The notes under the pieces: generated by a model
What the model was told of the DNA's origin: nothing
The model's input: only the letters and a program-made list of their open reading frames with translations
Databases searched by the model: none
Position numbers and translations under genes: made by a program
DNA from: Acidocella aquatica
GTDB taxonomy: Bacteria; Pseudomonadota; Alphaproteobacteria; Acetobacterales; Acetobacteraceae
Length of the DNA stretch: 64,000 nt
NCBI RefSeq assembly: GCF_030160635.1
Contig: NZ_BSOS01000013.1
Coordinates: forward strand, 62,001 to 126,000
Reading direction: 5' to 3'
Part shown: one piece after another, positions 52,488-61,475 of the stretch
How the letters are laid out: every line of letters begins with the position of its first letter
Numbering within the stretch: position 1 is the first letter of the stretch

Positions 52488-54448
52488 TACCGGAACTTGG
52501 ACATTTCGCGCTGGCGCTGGCGGTGGCCTTGGCCTTCGCGCAGGGGGTGATCGGGATTTTTGCGCCGGGGTTGCGCGATCCGCGTGCGATGCGCGCGGCA
52601 CCCGCGCTGGCGCTGAGCCATTTTCTGGCGATCGGGGCGGCGTTTCTCGGATTGATTTATGCCGGTGTGGTCTCCGATTTCACCGTGGAGAATGTGGCCG
52701 ATTTTTCATCCGCCGCGGTGCCGCTGATCTACCGGATTTCCGGCACCTGGGGGAACCATGATGGCTCGATGGTGCTCTGGTGCTTTATCCTCTCGCTCTG
52801 CGGGGCAACCGTGGCGGCATTCGGGAACGGATTGCCCGCCTCGCTGCGGGCGCGGGTGCTGGGCGTGCTGGGCCTGGTCTCGGGCGGGTTTTTGCTGTTC
52901 ACGCTGACGGTGTCTGATCCGTTCACGCGGCTGTGGCCGCCGCCGCTTGATGGCGCCGGGGTTAACCCGATTTTGCAGGACCCGGGCTTGGCGTTTCATC
53001 CGCCGGTTTTGTACACCGGCTATGTCGGGTTTTCGGTGGCGTTCGCATTTGCCATCGCGGCGCTGATCGAGGGGCGGATTGATGCCGCCTGGGGGCGCTG
53101 GGTGCGGCCCTGGGCGCTGCTCTCCTGGTGTTTTCTCACTGCCGGAATCGCGCTTGGGAGCTGGTGGAGTTATTATACGCTGGGCTGGGGCGGCTATTGG
53201 TTCTGGGACCCGGTGGAGAACGCGGCGCTGTTGCCGTGGCTGACCGGCACCGCCTTGTTGCATTGCGCGATTGTGGTGGAGAAGCGCGAGGCTTTGAAGG
53301 CCTGGACAGTGTTGTTGGCGATTGCGACGTTTTCGCTCAGCCTGTCGGGGACATTTTTGGTGCGCTCGGGAATTTTGAACTCGGTGCATTCATTTGCCGC
53401 GGCACCTGACCAGGGGTTGTTTATTCTGGGCCTGCTGGGGCTGACGATTGGCGGCTCGTTGCTGTTGTTTGCAATCCGCGCGCCGGTGTTGGCGGCGACG
53501 GGGGTTTATGCGCCGCTCTCGCGCGAGAGCGCGCTGGTGTTGAACAATATATTCCTCTGCTCGATCGCGACGGTGGTATTTGTCGGCACGCTGTATCCGC
53601 CGTTCGTGAATCTGCTGTTTGGCATTCAGCTTTCCATCGGCGCGCCGTTTTTTAACCAGACGGTGCTGCCCCTGGCGGGGCCGATTATTCTGGCGATGGG
53701 CGTGGGGCCGATGATGGCCTGGAAGCGCGCGGCGCTGTTGCCGGTGTTGCGGCAGTTGTGGCTGGCGGCGGCGGTGGGGCTGCTGGTGTTTCTGGTGGTG
53801 GCGGCGAACCGGCATGTGATCGCGGCGCTGGGGCTTGCGGGGGGCGCCTGGGTGGTGATGGCGGCGGTGACGGATGTTGCCGGGCGGATCAGGCTGTTTC
53901 GGGTTTCTCCCGGTGTTTCGGCGGCGCGGCTGCTGGCGCTGCCGCGCGCGGCGGTGGGGGCGACGCTGGGGCATATCGGGTTTGGCATGATGGTGCTGGG
54001 CATTGCGGGCATGACCCTCGCAACGCAGAAAGTGATTGTGCTGGTGCCGGGACAGTCAACGGAGCTGGGCGGCTACACCTGGACGCTGAATGATATTCAT
54101 GATGCGCCGGGGCCGAATTTTTCGCAGCGGGTGGCTGATATTTCGTTGAGTGAAAATGGCAAGGTGTTCATGACGCTGCATCCGGCGCGGCGGTTTTTTG
54201 CCGCGCAGAAGGTGATTACCAATACGGCGGCGATACGGACCAATGGGTTTCAGGATATATATGCGGTGTTTGCGAGTGAGCCGCCAGGCTCGGGCGGGGC
54301 GGAGCTGCGGTTGAACCGGCATCCGCTGGCGCCTGAGATATGGCTGGGCGGGTTGGTGATGGCGCTGGGGGGCGGGATCTCACTCTCTGACCGGCGCCTG
54401 CGCGTGGGCGCGCCGGCGCGCAAAAAGCCAGCGGGGGCGGTGGCCTGA
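52484..54448 (+). CDS. ccmF: Heme lyase CcmF
   Basis: 654 residues from a GTG start overlapping the ccmE stop. A large polytopic membrane protein with the tryptophan-rich domain LGWGGYWFWDPVENAALLPW and histidines such as GNHDGSMVLW and FHPPVLYTGY. It attaches heme to apocytochrome c with CcmH. An ATG further upstream in frame lies inside ccmE and is rejected. Confidence 0.95.
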   Translation: MIPELGHFALALAVALAFAQGVIGIFAPGLRDPRAMRAAPALALSHFLAIGAAFLGLIYAGVVSDFTVENVADFSSAAVPLIYRISGTWGNHDGSMVLWCFILSLCGATVAAFGNGLPASLRARVLGVLGLVSGGFLLFTLTVSDPFTRLWPPPLDGAGVNPILQDPGLAFHPPVLYTGYVGFSVAFAFAIAALIEGRIDAAWGRWVRPWALLSWCFLTAGIALGSWWSYYTLGWGGYWFWDPVENAALLPWLTGTALLHCAIVVEKREALKAWTVLLAIATFSLSLSGTFLVRSGILNSVHSFAAAPDQGLFILGLLGLTIGGSLLLFAIRAPVLAATGVYAPLSRESALVLNNIFLCSIATVVFVGTLYPPFVNLLFGIQLSIGAPFFNQTVLPLAGPIILAMGVGPMMAWKRAALLPVLRQLWLAAAVGLLVFLVVAANRHVIAALGLAGGAWVVMAAVTDVAGRIRLFRVSPGVSAARLLALPRAAVGATLGHIGFGMMVLGIAGMTLATQKVIVLVPGQSTELGGYTWTLNDIHDAPGPNFSQRVADISLSENGKVFMTLHPARRFFAAQKVITNTAAIRTNGFQDIYAVFASEPPGSGGAELRLNRHPLAPEIWLGGLVMALGGGISLSDRRLRVGAPARKKPAGAVA

Positions 54449-55005
54449 TGTCGCCTTTGCGCAGACGGTTGTTGTTTGGAATTCCGCTGGCCGTTGTGGT
54501 GGTTGGCGGCGCGGGGTTTTATACGATTTTGCGGCGGATGCAGGAGGATGATTATGATCCGCATGCCCTGCCCTCGCCGCTGATCGGCAAGAAGCTGCCG
54601 GCCTTTGTGTTGCCGGGCGCGGATGGGATGCAGGGGTTTGGCAATACCGATCTGGCGGCGCCGCCCAAGCCGATGTTGGTGAACTGGTTTGCCTCGTGGT
54701 GTGTTCCCTGTTTGCAGGAAGCGCCGATGCTGATGAAACTTGCCAAGTCGGGGCTGGAGATTTGGGGGATCGCGTATCAGGACCAGCCGGGGAATCTGGC
54801 GAATTTCATCAGCGCGAACGGTAATCCGTATACGCGCCTGGCGGCGGATGTATCGGGGCTGACGGCCATCAACTGGGGGGTTTATGGCGTGCCGGAGACG
54901 TATCTGATCGACAAGCAGGGAATTGTGCGCTGGCGCTACGCCGGGGCGCTGACCGATGATGTGGTGAGCGGCACATTATTGCCATTATTGCAGCAATACG
55001 CATGA
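54448..55005 (+). CDS. ccmG: Thiol:disulfide interchange protein CcmG/DsbE
   Basis: 185 residues. An N-terminal membrane anchor (LLFGIPLAVVVVGGAGFY), then a thioredoxin fold with WFASWCVPCLQEAPML (WCVPC active site). It keeps apocytochrome Cys reduced. Stop of ccmF and start share one base (TGATG). Confidence 0.95.
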   Translation: MSPLRRRLLFGIPLAVVVVGGAGFYTILRRMQEDDYDPHALPSPLIGKKLPAFVLPGADGMQGFGNTDLAAPPKPMLVNWFASWCVPCLQEAPMLMKLAKSGLEIWGIAYQDQPGNLANFISANGNPYTRLAADVSGLTAINWGVYGVPETYLIDKQGIVRWRYAGALTDDVVSGTLLPLLQQYA

Positions 55006-55445
55006 GAAAATTTATTTTGGCATTGGCGTTGCTGCCCGCGCTGGCATATGCCCAGATGGTGACGCGCGATGGCGTGACGCTGACACCGGGGCAGGAGGCG
55101 CGGGCGGAGGATATCGGTAGCCAGTTGCGCTGCCTGGTGTGCCAGAATGAAAGCATCGAGGGTTCGTCAGCGGATTTGGCGAAGCAACTGCGCGTGATTA
55201 TCCGCCAGCACGTGGTGGCGGGAGATTCCAACAAGAGCATCATGGATTACATGGTGCAGCGTTATGGGATTTTCGTGTTGCTCAAGCCGCCCTTCATACC
55301 GCTCACATGGGCGCTGTATGCCTCGCCTTTTGTTGGGATTTTGTTGGGTTTTTTTGGATTTTGGTTGGTGCGGCGCGCAAAAGTGGAGGCCCCTGCCCCA
55401 CTTTCCGAGGCTGATGCCCGGCGGTTGGATGAATTGTTGAAATGA
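55002..55445 (+). CDS. ccmH: Cytochrome c-type biogenesis protein CcmH (CcmL-type)
   Basis: 147 residues with a signal peptide (KFILALALLPALAYA), the redox motif LRCLVCQNESIEGSSADLA, and a C-terminal membrane helix (ALYASPFVGILLGFFGFWLV). It reduces apocytochrome or CcmG. Single-domain, so CcmI is separate as the next gene. Confidence 0.94.
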   Translation: MRKFILALALLPALAYAQMVTRDGVTLTPGQEARAEDIGSQLRCLVCQNESIEGSSADLAKQLRVIIRQHVVAGDSNKSIMDYMVQRYGIFVLLKPPFIPLTWALYASPFVGILLGFFGFWLVRRAKVEAPAPLSEADARRLDELLK

Positions 55446-56068
55446 TATTCTTGATGATGCTGGGGCTGGCCCTGGTGCTGATGCTGCCGCTTGCCGTGGT
55501 TTTTATCGGCCCGCGGCGGATGCAGGGAAGACGCGAGGCGGCCATCGCGCTGCATAAGGCGCAGCTTGTGGAACTGGCGCGCGATTTGGCCGATGGGCGG
55601 ATTGGCGCGGTGGAATATAATGCCGCGAAACTGGAAGTGGAGCGGCGGTTGCTCGCGGCGGACGGCACAGTGGAGCCGGTGTGGAACGGAAATGCGAAAT
55701 TGCTGTTGATCGCAACGGTGGTGGCGGTGCCGGTGGGGGCATTTGCGCTGTATCTGCCGGGTAGCACGCCTAACATCCCCTCCGAGCCGCATGCCCAGTG
55801 GCAGGCCCAGCAGGCGGCGGCCCAGGCGAAGCTGAACGTGTTTATCGGCGAATTGCGGGCAAGGCTGGCCATGGAAGATCCAAATTCGGCGGATGCAAGC
55901 CAGGGCGAGGCATATCTGGGCGAGGCGCTGGCGGAACAGGCCGGGGAGATTACCCCCGAGGCGCTGGGGTATTTCAAGCAATCGCTGGCGAATGCGCCAC
56001 AGAATTCCTCCTGGCGGCCGCTGGATGTGCAGCGGATTGGCGAGGCCGCGCAGGCGGCTTCACAATAA
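55442..56068 (+). CDS. ccmI: Cytochrome c-type biogenesis protein CcmI (short form)
   Basis: 208 residues. Two membrane helices (1-22 and about 78-100) flank a cytosolic loop with REAAIALHKAQLVELARDLA. A short periplasmic helical tail follows, much smaller than the TPR domain of longer CcmI proteins. It chaperones apocytochrome to CcmF/H. Last ccm gene. Confidence 0.85.
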   Translation: MIFLMMLGLALVLMLPLAVVFIGPRRMQGRREAAIALHKAQLVELARDLADGRIGAVEYNAAKLEVERRLLAADGTVEPVWNGNAKLLLIATVVAVPVGAFALYLPGSTPNIPSEPHAQWQAQQAAAQAKLNVFIGELRARLAMEDPNSADASQGEAYLGEALAEQAGEITPEALGYFKQSLANAPQNSSWRPLDVQRIGEAAQAASQ

Positions 56069-56092
56069 CCGGTTTAGGGTTAGTATGGGGTT

Positions 56093-56248
56093 ATGGAAAC
56101 AAACAAAGAGCCTGAGACTGAAACCGTAAAGCCCGCGCCGGTTAAACCGGAACCGGTGAAATTACCGCCCGAGATCGGCGGGCAGAAAGGCCCGGAGCCC
56201 ACGCGCTATGGCGACTGGGAAAAGAACGGACGCTGCACGGATTTTTGA
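56093..56248 (+). CDS. Succinate dehydrogenase assembly factor 4 family (DUF1674)
   Basis: 51 residues. A disordered Glu/Lys/Pro N-terminus precedes the signature [20 protein letters not shown] ending in TDF. The family binds flavinylated SdhA and protects it before assembly. It lies 24 bases after ccmI. Confidence 0.92.
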   Translation: METNKEPETETVKPAPVKPEPVKLPPEIGGQKGPEPTRYGDWEKNGRCTDF

Positions 56249-56265
56249 AAGCGGGAGGATTTGCC

Positions 56266-56565
56266 ATGAAGTCTATCGTAGGTTTAACCGCGCTGCCGCT
56301 CGTGGCTGCCGGGATCATACTGTTTTTCGCCGTGCCGCTGATTGCGGAAAATACGGGAAATGAGTGTCAGGCGCTGGAAAAATACACCGCCAGCAATGCG
56401 GCGCGAAGCGTGACGGGCTCAACCACGGGGCCGATTTATGGCATGCTCAACGGCTTGGCGCAGTCGGTGGCGACCGGCGAGGCGACCAGCGCCGCGGAGG
56501 CCAACGCGCATCCGAATATTCCAGTGAATGTTAGCTGCGCCTATGATTTCTGGAAGGCACTCTAG
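56266..56565 (+). CDS. Small membrane-anchored hypothetical protein
   Basis: 99 residues. An N-terminal hydrophobic helix (SIVGLTALPLVAAGIILFFA) anchors a periplasmic part containing two Cys (NECQALEK and VSCAYDFW). GGAGG lies seven bases before the ATG. Unrecognised. It sits between SDHAF4 and the chalcone-isomerase-like gene. The stop is TAG inside CTCTAGAGTGC. Confidence 0.75.
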   Translation: MKSIVGLTALPLVAAGIILFFAVPLIAENTGNECQALEKYTASNAARSVTGSTTGPIYGMLNGLAQSVATGEATSAAEANAHPNIPVNVSCAYDFWKAL

Positions 56566-56566
56566 A

Positions 56567-57148
56567 GTGCTGCGGCGTTGGCCGCGCAAGCGGGTGATGC
56601 TCTTTTCAGTGCTGGGCCTACTCGGTTTTGGCGTGTGGCCGGCGGGCGCGGCGCAGCTCGCGGGGGTGACACTGCCAGATATACAAACCGTGGGGACGAC
56701 GCGGCTTGTGCTGAATGGCATTGGATTGCGCACATATTCAATGCTGGGCATCCATATTTATGTCGCGGGGCTTTATCTGCAGCAGCCGAGCCATGATGCC
56801 GATGCGATTCTGGACTCTCCCGGCATTAAAGTGGTGCAGATGCATTTTGTGCATAATGTCGGCGCCGGTGCGATGCGTGGTGCCTGGCGCAAGGGTTTAG
56901 TAAAAAACTGCGTCGCGCCTTGCGTGCTTTCGCAATCGCGGTTGGCGCAGTTTCTGGCGGCGTTGCGGCCGGTGAGCGCGGGGGAGGATGTGACGCTCGA
57001 GTTCCGGCCCGATGGCGCGCAGGCATATTACAACGGGGTTTCCGTGGGGTATATCGACGACCCGGCGTTTGCGCGGCTGATGCTGGAGGTTTTTATCGGG
57101 CAAAATGCAAGTGTTCCCGTATTGAAGCGCGAATTACTCGGGAATTAG
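56567..57148 (+). CDS. Chalcone isomerase-like periplasmic protein
   Basis: About 193 residues from the GTG at 56567 (GGAAGG upstream), or 183 from the ATG at 56597. The signal peptide (RKRVMLFSVLGLLGFGVW, cleavage after AGA) is followed by LPDIQTVGTTRLVLNGIGLR, KVVQMHFVHNV and a conserved C-terminal block. The bacterial family has the chalcone-isomerase fold but usually no flavonoid activity. Function unknown, likely envelope. Confidence 0.82.
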   Translation: MLRRWPRKRVMLFSVLGLLGFGVWPAGAAQLAGVTLPDIQTVGTTRLVLNGIGLRTYSMLGIHIYVAGLYLQQPSHDADAILDSPGIKVVQMHFVHNVGAGAMRGAWRKGLVKNCVAPCVLSQSRLAQFLAALRPVSAGEDVTLEFRPDGAQAYYNGVSVGYIDDPAFARLMLEVFIGQNASVPVLKRELLGN

Positions 57149-57167
57149 CCCGGCAACGGAGAGGCGA

Positions 57168-57713
57168 ATGGACATTGTTGGTTCAGCCGAAATTGTTAGC
57201 TTCTGGCGCGATGCGGGGCCGGAGCGGTGGTTTGCCAAGGATGAAATTTTCGACCTGACGATACGCGGGCGGTTTATGGCCGTGCATGAGGCGGCGGCGC
57301 GCGGTGAACGGGCGGGGTGGGAAGAAAGCGGCGATAGCGCACTGGCGTTGATGATTTTGCTCGACCAGTTTCCGCGCAACATGTTTCGCGGCAGCGCGCA
57401 TGCGTTTGCAACCGACGGGTTGGCGCGCGCCATGGCCGGGCGGGCGATCGCGCGCGGGTTTGATGCGTCGGCCGAGGAGTTGATGCGGCCGTTTTTCTAC
57501 TTGCCGTTCATGCATTCCGAGGCGTTGGCGGATCAAGACTTCGCGGTGCGGCTCTACACGGCGCTGGGGGATGCGGAGCTGCTGAAATATGCGGTGCTGC
57601 ACCGGGATATTATCGCGCGGTTTGGGCGCTTTCCACATCGCAACGCCGCGCTGGGGCGGGAGACGAGCGCTGAGGAGCGGGCGTTTTTAGAGAACGGCGG
57701 ATTTGCGGGGTGA
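57168..57713 (+). CDS. DUF924 family protein
   Basis: 181 residues, all-helical, with IVSFWRDAGPERWFAKDEIF at the N-terminus, LDQFPRNMFRGSAHAFATD and FFYLPFMHSEALADQD, and RFGRFPHRNAALGRETSAEE near the end. These are the DUF924 signature blocks. Function unknown in the family. It converges on mfd with a seven-base gap and no visible terminator. Confidence 0.92.
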   Translation: MDIVGSAEIVSFWRDAGPERWFAKDEIFDLTIRGRFMAVHEAAARGERAGWEESGDSALALMILLDQFPRNMFRGSAHAFATDGLARAMAGRAIARGFDASAEELMRPFFYLPFMHSEALADQDFAVRLYTALGDAELLKYAVLHRDIIARFGRFPHRNAALGRETSAEERAFLENGGFAG

Positions 57714-57720
57714 TGGGGGA

Positions 57721-60700
57721 TCAGGCTGCGTTTTCCAGGTTGGCTAGCTTCACCAGATTGCCCAGCACATCGCGCGCGATGCCCGCGCGGGCGGCGACTT
57801 CCATGTCGCGGGCGACGACGAGTTTCTGGTCCGGGCGGACCTTGAGTGTGCCGCCGCGTGAGGAAATCCAGGCGATGAGGCCCGCGGGGTTGGCGAAATT
57901 GTTTTTGCGGAAGGAGATGACCATGCCTTTGGGCCCGGCATCCAGCTTTTCCACACCGGCGGCGCGGCAGGCGCGCTTGAGGGCGACGGTCTCCAAGAGA
58001 TTCTCGACTTCGGCGGGGAGTTTGCCGAAACGGTCGACGAGTTCGGCGGCCAGGGCTTCGCTTTCGGCATTCGTGGTGAGCGCGCCGATACGGCGGTAGA
58101 GGCCGAGGCGCACCGGAAGATCGGAGACATAGGCTTCCGGGATGAGAACCGGCAGGCCGAGGTTGATGTTGGGGGTCCAATCGCGGTCTTCGGCTTTTTT
58201 GCCCCGGCCTTCGGCGCGGATGGCGTTGACCGCATCCTCTAACATTTGTTGATAAAGCTCGATGCCGACTTCGCGGATATGGCCGGATTGTTCGTCGCCC
58301 AGCAAATTGCCCGCACCGCGCAGGTCAAGGTCGTGCGAGGCGAGGGTGAAGCCGGCTCCCAGCTGGTCGAGCGTTTGCATCACCTCCAGGCGTTTTTGCG
58401 CGGCGGCGGAGAGCTGGTGGTGGGCCGGCCAGGTGAGATAGGCGTAGCCGCGCTGCTTGCCGCGGCCGACGCGCCCGCGCAGCTGGTAGAGCCCGGCGAG
58501 GCCGAACATATCCGCGCGGTAGATGATGAGGGTGTTGACGGCTGGCATGTCCAGCCCGCTCTCAACGATGTTGGTGGCGAGCAGGATGTCATATTTCCCC
58601 TCGCCGAACTCGGTCATCACGCGCTCAAGCTCGGTGGGGGCGAGGCGGCCGTGGGCGGTGACGGTGCGGATGTCCGGCACGATATCGCGCAGGCGGGCTG
58701 CCATGGGTTCCAGATCGTCCAACCGGGGAACAACGCAGAAAATCTGGCCGCCGCGGAATTTCTCGCGGGCGATGGCTTCCTTTATGATGAGGCTGTCAAA
58801 CGGCATGATGAAGGTGCGCACGGCCAGACGGTCAACCGGCGGGGTGGTGATGAGCGAGAGGTCGCGCACGCCGGTGAGGGCCAGTTGCAGGGTGCGCGGG
58901 ATGGGGGTGGCGGTGAGGGTGAGGACGTGAACATCAGCCTTTAGTTGTTTCAGCCGCTCCTTATGGGCGACGCCAAAGTGCTGCTCCTCATCGACGATGA
59001 GCAGGCCAAGGTCAGCGAAGGTGACGGATTTGGCCATGATGGCGTGGGTGCCGATGACGATGCTTATGCTGCCGTCAGCCAGCCCGGCGCGCACGGCGGT
59101 GGCCTCTTTGGCGGTAACCATGCGCGAGAGCTGCGCGACTTTGACCGGCAGCCCCGCGAAGCGGGTGGAGAACACGCGAAAATGCTGGCGGGCAAGCAGG
59201 GTGGTCGGGACCACCACGGCGACCTGGGTGCCCGACATGGCGGCGACGAAGGCGGCGCGCAGGGCGACCTCGGTTTTGCCGAAGCCGACATCGCCGCAGA
59301 TGAGGCGGTCCATCGGGCGGCCGGCGGCGAAATCTTCCAGCACGTCGGCGATGGCCTTGGCCTGGTCCTCGGTCTCGGCATAGGGGAAGCGGGCGCAGAA
59401 TTCGGCGAAGGCGCCTTCGTCGGCGGTGAGCAGCGGGGCCTCGTGCATCTGGCGCTCGGCGGCGAGGCGGATGAGACCTGCGGCCATGTCCTGAATGCGG
59501 TTTTTGGCCTTGGCCTTGCGGGCCTGCCAGGAGGCGCCGCCAAGCTTATCCAGCGAAACGCCGTCGGTCTCCTGGCCGAAGCGCGACAGCAGGTCGATAT
59601 TCTCGACGGGCAGGAAGAGTTTATCACCGCCATCGTAGAGGATACGCAGGCAGTCATGCGCGGCGGCGTTGACGGTGACGGTCTCCAAGCCATCGTAACG
59701 CCCGATGCCGTGGTCCTGGTGGACGACAAGATCGCCAGCGGCGATTTCGGTGGCGTCGGCGATGAACTGGTCGGCGCGCTTGCGGCGCTTGGGCGGGCGG
59801 GCGATGCGTTGCCCGAGGAGGTCCTGCTCGGCGACCAGGGCCAGGCGGTCCATGATAAAGCCGCGCTCGATGCCAAGGACCGCAAGCGCCACGGTGCCTT
59901 TGGGCAGGGCACGGGCTTCATCCGCGCTGGTGACCGGGCGGATGTCCTTGATGCCGTGTTCGCGCAGCATGAGGGTGAGGCGCTCGCGCGAGCCGGCACT
60001 CCAGGCCGCGAGGATGATGGTGCGCCCGGAGGCCGCCCATTTGGTGCGCAGCTCGGCAAAGCCCTCGAACGCGGCCAGGGGCTGGCCGGCGAGGATGGGG
60101 CCAGGGCGGCCGCCGATATCCAGCCCTTGCGCACCCTCAGGCTTGGCGAAGGGGGAGAATTCGAAACAAGGGGCTCGGGAGAGTTGGGAGTCGAAGGCTT
60201 CGCGGTCGAGATAGAGCATCCCCGGCGGAATGGGGCGGTAGGGCTGCTCGCCCGTGCGGGCGGGGCCGCGGCGCTCGGCGTAATGGTCGGCGATCAGCTC
60301 GAGCCGGGCTTCGATCGCGCCCTCGGCCTGGTGGTCCAGGCTGATGGAGGCGCCAGGGAGATAGTCGAAGATGGTCTCCATGGTCTCGGCGAACAAAGGC
60401 GCATAATGCTCGATGCCGGGGTGGCGGTGGCCCGCCGTGACGGAGAGATAGAGCGGGTCCTCGACAGCCTTGGGGCCGAACAGCTCGCGCCAGCTGGTGC
60501 GGAAGCGGGCGGTGGAGTTGTTGTCGAACGCGACCTCGGAGGCGGGGTGGAAGGCCAGGACCTGAACCGCCTCGCCGCTGCGCTGGGTTTCGGGGTCGAA
60601 GCGGCGGATGCTCTCGATGGTGTCGCCAAAAAGGTCGAGCCGGACCGGCTGCGCGTCACCCGCGGGAAAGACATCGATTATGCCGCCGCGCAGGGCGAAT

Positions 60701-61146
60701 TCACCCGGCTCCATCACCGTGGCGGTGCGGTTGTAGCCATCGGCATCCAGAAACGCGGCCAGCTCGTCCGGCGCGATGCTCTCACCCACGCTCAGCAGCA
60801 TGCCGCCGCCCAAGAGCGCCGCGCGGGGGGTGACCTTTTGCAGCGCGGCGTTGACCGTGGTGAGCACGATGCGCTTTTTGCCAGGCTCTGATTGCAGACG
60901 GCTCAGGGCGGCGATGCGCTCGGCGATGACCGCGCCGTTGGGAGAGACGCGGTCATAGGGCAGACAATCCCACGCCGGGAAGGCGATGACCTCAACCTCC
61001 GGGCCAAAGAACGCTATGGCTTCGGCGAGGCCGGCAAGGCGCGTGTCATCGCGCGCGATGTGCAGCACAGGGCCGTTATGTTCCGCCCAGCGGCGGACCA
61101 GAACCAGCGCATCAACGCCTTCCGGCGCGCCGTGGACGGGGACCAT
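57721..61146 (-). CDS. mfd: Transcription-repair coupling factor
   Basis: 1141 residues. UvrB-homology and D2 domains (1-340), the RNA-polymerase-interacting CarD-like domain (about 470-555, DLVVHQDHGIGRYDGLETVT), and the translocase motor with Walker A ICGDVGFGKTEVALRA (about 610-625), DEEQ in LLIVDEEQHFG, and TATPIPRTLQLALTG. A C-terminal TRCF domain masks UvrA binding. It removes stalled polymerase and recruits UvrAB. It overlaps sdhE by one base. Confidence 0.97.
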   Translation of the reverse strand: MVPVHGAPEGVDALVLVRRWAEHNGPVLHIARDDTRLAGLAEAIAFFGPEVEVIAFPAWDCLPYDRVSPNGAVIAERIAALSRLQSEPGKKRIVLTTVNAALQKVTPRAALLGGGMLLSVGESIAPDELAAFLDADGYNRTATVMEPGEFALRGGIIDVFPAGDAQPVRLDLFGDTIESIRRFDPETQRSGEAVQVLAFHPASEVAFDNNSTARFRTSWRELFGPKAVEDPLYLSVTAGHRHPGIEHYAPLFAETMETIFDYLPGASISLDHQAEGAIEARLELIADHYAERRGPARTGEQPYRPIPPGMLYLDREAFDSQLSRAPCFEFSPFAKPEGAQGLDIGGRPGPILAGQPLAAFEGFAELRTKWAASGRTIILAAWSAGSRERLTLMLREHGIKDIRPVTSADEARALPKGTVALAVLGIERGFIMDRLALVAEQDLLGQRIARPPKRRKRADQFIADATEIAAGDLVVHQDHGIGRYDGLETVTVNAAAHDCLRILYDGGDKLFLPVENIDLLSRFGQETDGVSLDKLGGASWQARKAKAKNRIQDMAAGLIRLAAERQMHEAPLLTADEGAFAEFCARFPYAETEDQAKAIADVLEDFAAGRPMDRLICGDVGFGKTEVALRAAFVAAMSGTQVAVVVPTTLLARQHFRVFSTRFAGLPVKVAQLSRMVTAKEATAVRAGLADGSISIVIGTHAIMAKSVTFADLGLLIVDEEQHFGVAHKERLKQLKADVHVLTLTATPIPRTLQLALTGVRDLSLITTPPVDRLAVRTFIMPFDSLIIKEAIAREKFRGGQIFCVVPRLDDLEPMAARLRDIVPDIRTVTAHGRLAPTELERVMTEFGEGKYDILLATNIVESGLDMPAVNTLIIYRADMFGLAGLYQLRGRVGRGKQRGYAYLTWPAHHQLSAAAQKRLEVMQTLDQLGAGFTLASHDLDLRGAGNLLGDEQSGHIREVGIELYQQMLEDAVNAIRAEGRGKKAEDRDWTPNINLGLPVLIPEAYVSDLPVRLGLYRRIGALTTNAESEALAAELVDRFGKLPAEVENLLETVALKRACRAAGVEKLDAGPKGMVISFRKNNFANPAGLIAWISSRGGTLKVRPDQKLVVARDMEVAARAGIARDVLGNLVKLANLENAA

Positions 61147-61433
61147 CAGAACCGCGCCAGTGCCGCGGCGCGGATACGCTGTAGCATGGGGCTGTCGGCG
61201 TGGGGGGGGATGGGTTGACGGCCGGTCAGCCAGTCGGCGAGTTCGGCGTCGGGGAACTCCATGACGGCTTCGATTTCGTCGAGCTCGGCTTCGGACATCG
61301 CGGCGATTCGGGCCGCCACGAAGTCGCCGATGAGCAGGTCGTTCTCATAGGTGCCACGGTGCTGGGCACGGTAAATCAACCGGCGGCGGCGGTTGTCCAA
61401 GGGTTCTGGAGCCGGATTTTGAAAGTCGGTCAT
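61146..61433 (-). CDS. sdhE: FAD assembly factor SdhE
   Basis: 95 residues. The RRRRLIYRAQHRGTYENDLL block holds the conserved RGxxE-type motif, followed by DEIEAVMEFPDAELADWLTG. It promotes covalent FAD attachment to SdhA (mitochondrial SDHAF2/Sdh5). The ATG at 61433 is chosen; the frame stays open upstream across recG only as an antisense shadow. sdhE-mfd is a conserved pair; recG is divergent. Confidence 0.95.
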   Translation of the reverse strand: MTDFQNPAPEPLDNRRRRLIYRAQHRGTYENDLLIGDFVAARIAAMSEAELDEIEAVMEFPDAELADWLTGRQPIPPHADSPMLQRIRAAALARF

Positions 61434-61475
61434 ATTGGGTTGCGGTATAGGCGCGGTTTGGCCAAGAGTCAGCAT

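Noticed and set aside
56560-56570. CTCTAGAGTGC as a third copy of the sodB repeat
   Set aside because: Only about ten bases match; chance is possible, so it is mentioned only as context for the thiL fragment.
58945-60891. Long plus-strand open frame (about 648 codons) opposite mfd
   Set aside because: It is antisense to a clearly conserved helicase gene, has shadow-like Gly/Ala/Arg/Asp composition and no family motif; high GC leaves antisense frames open.
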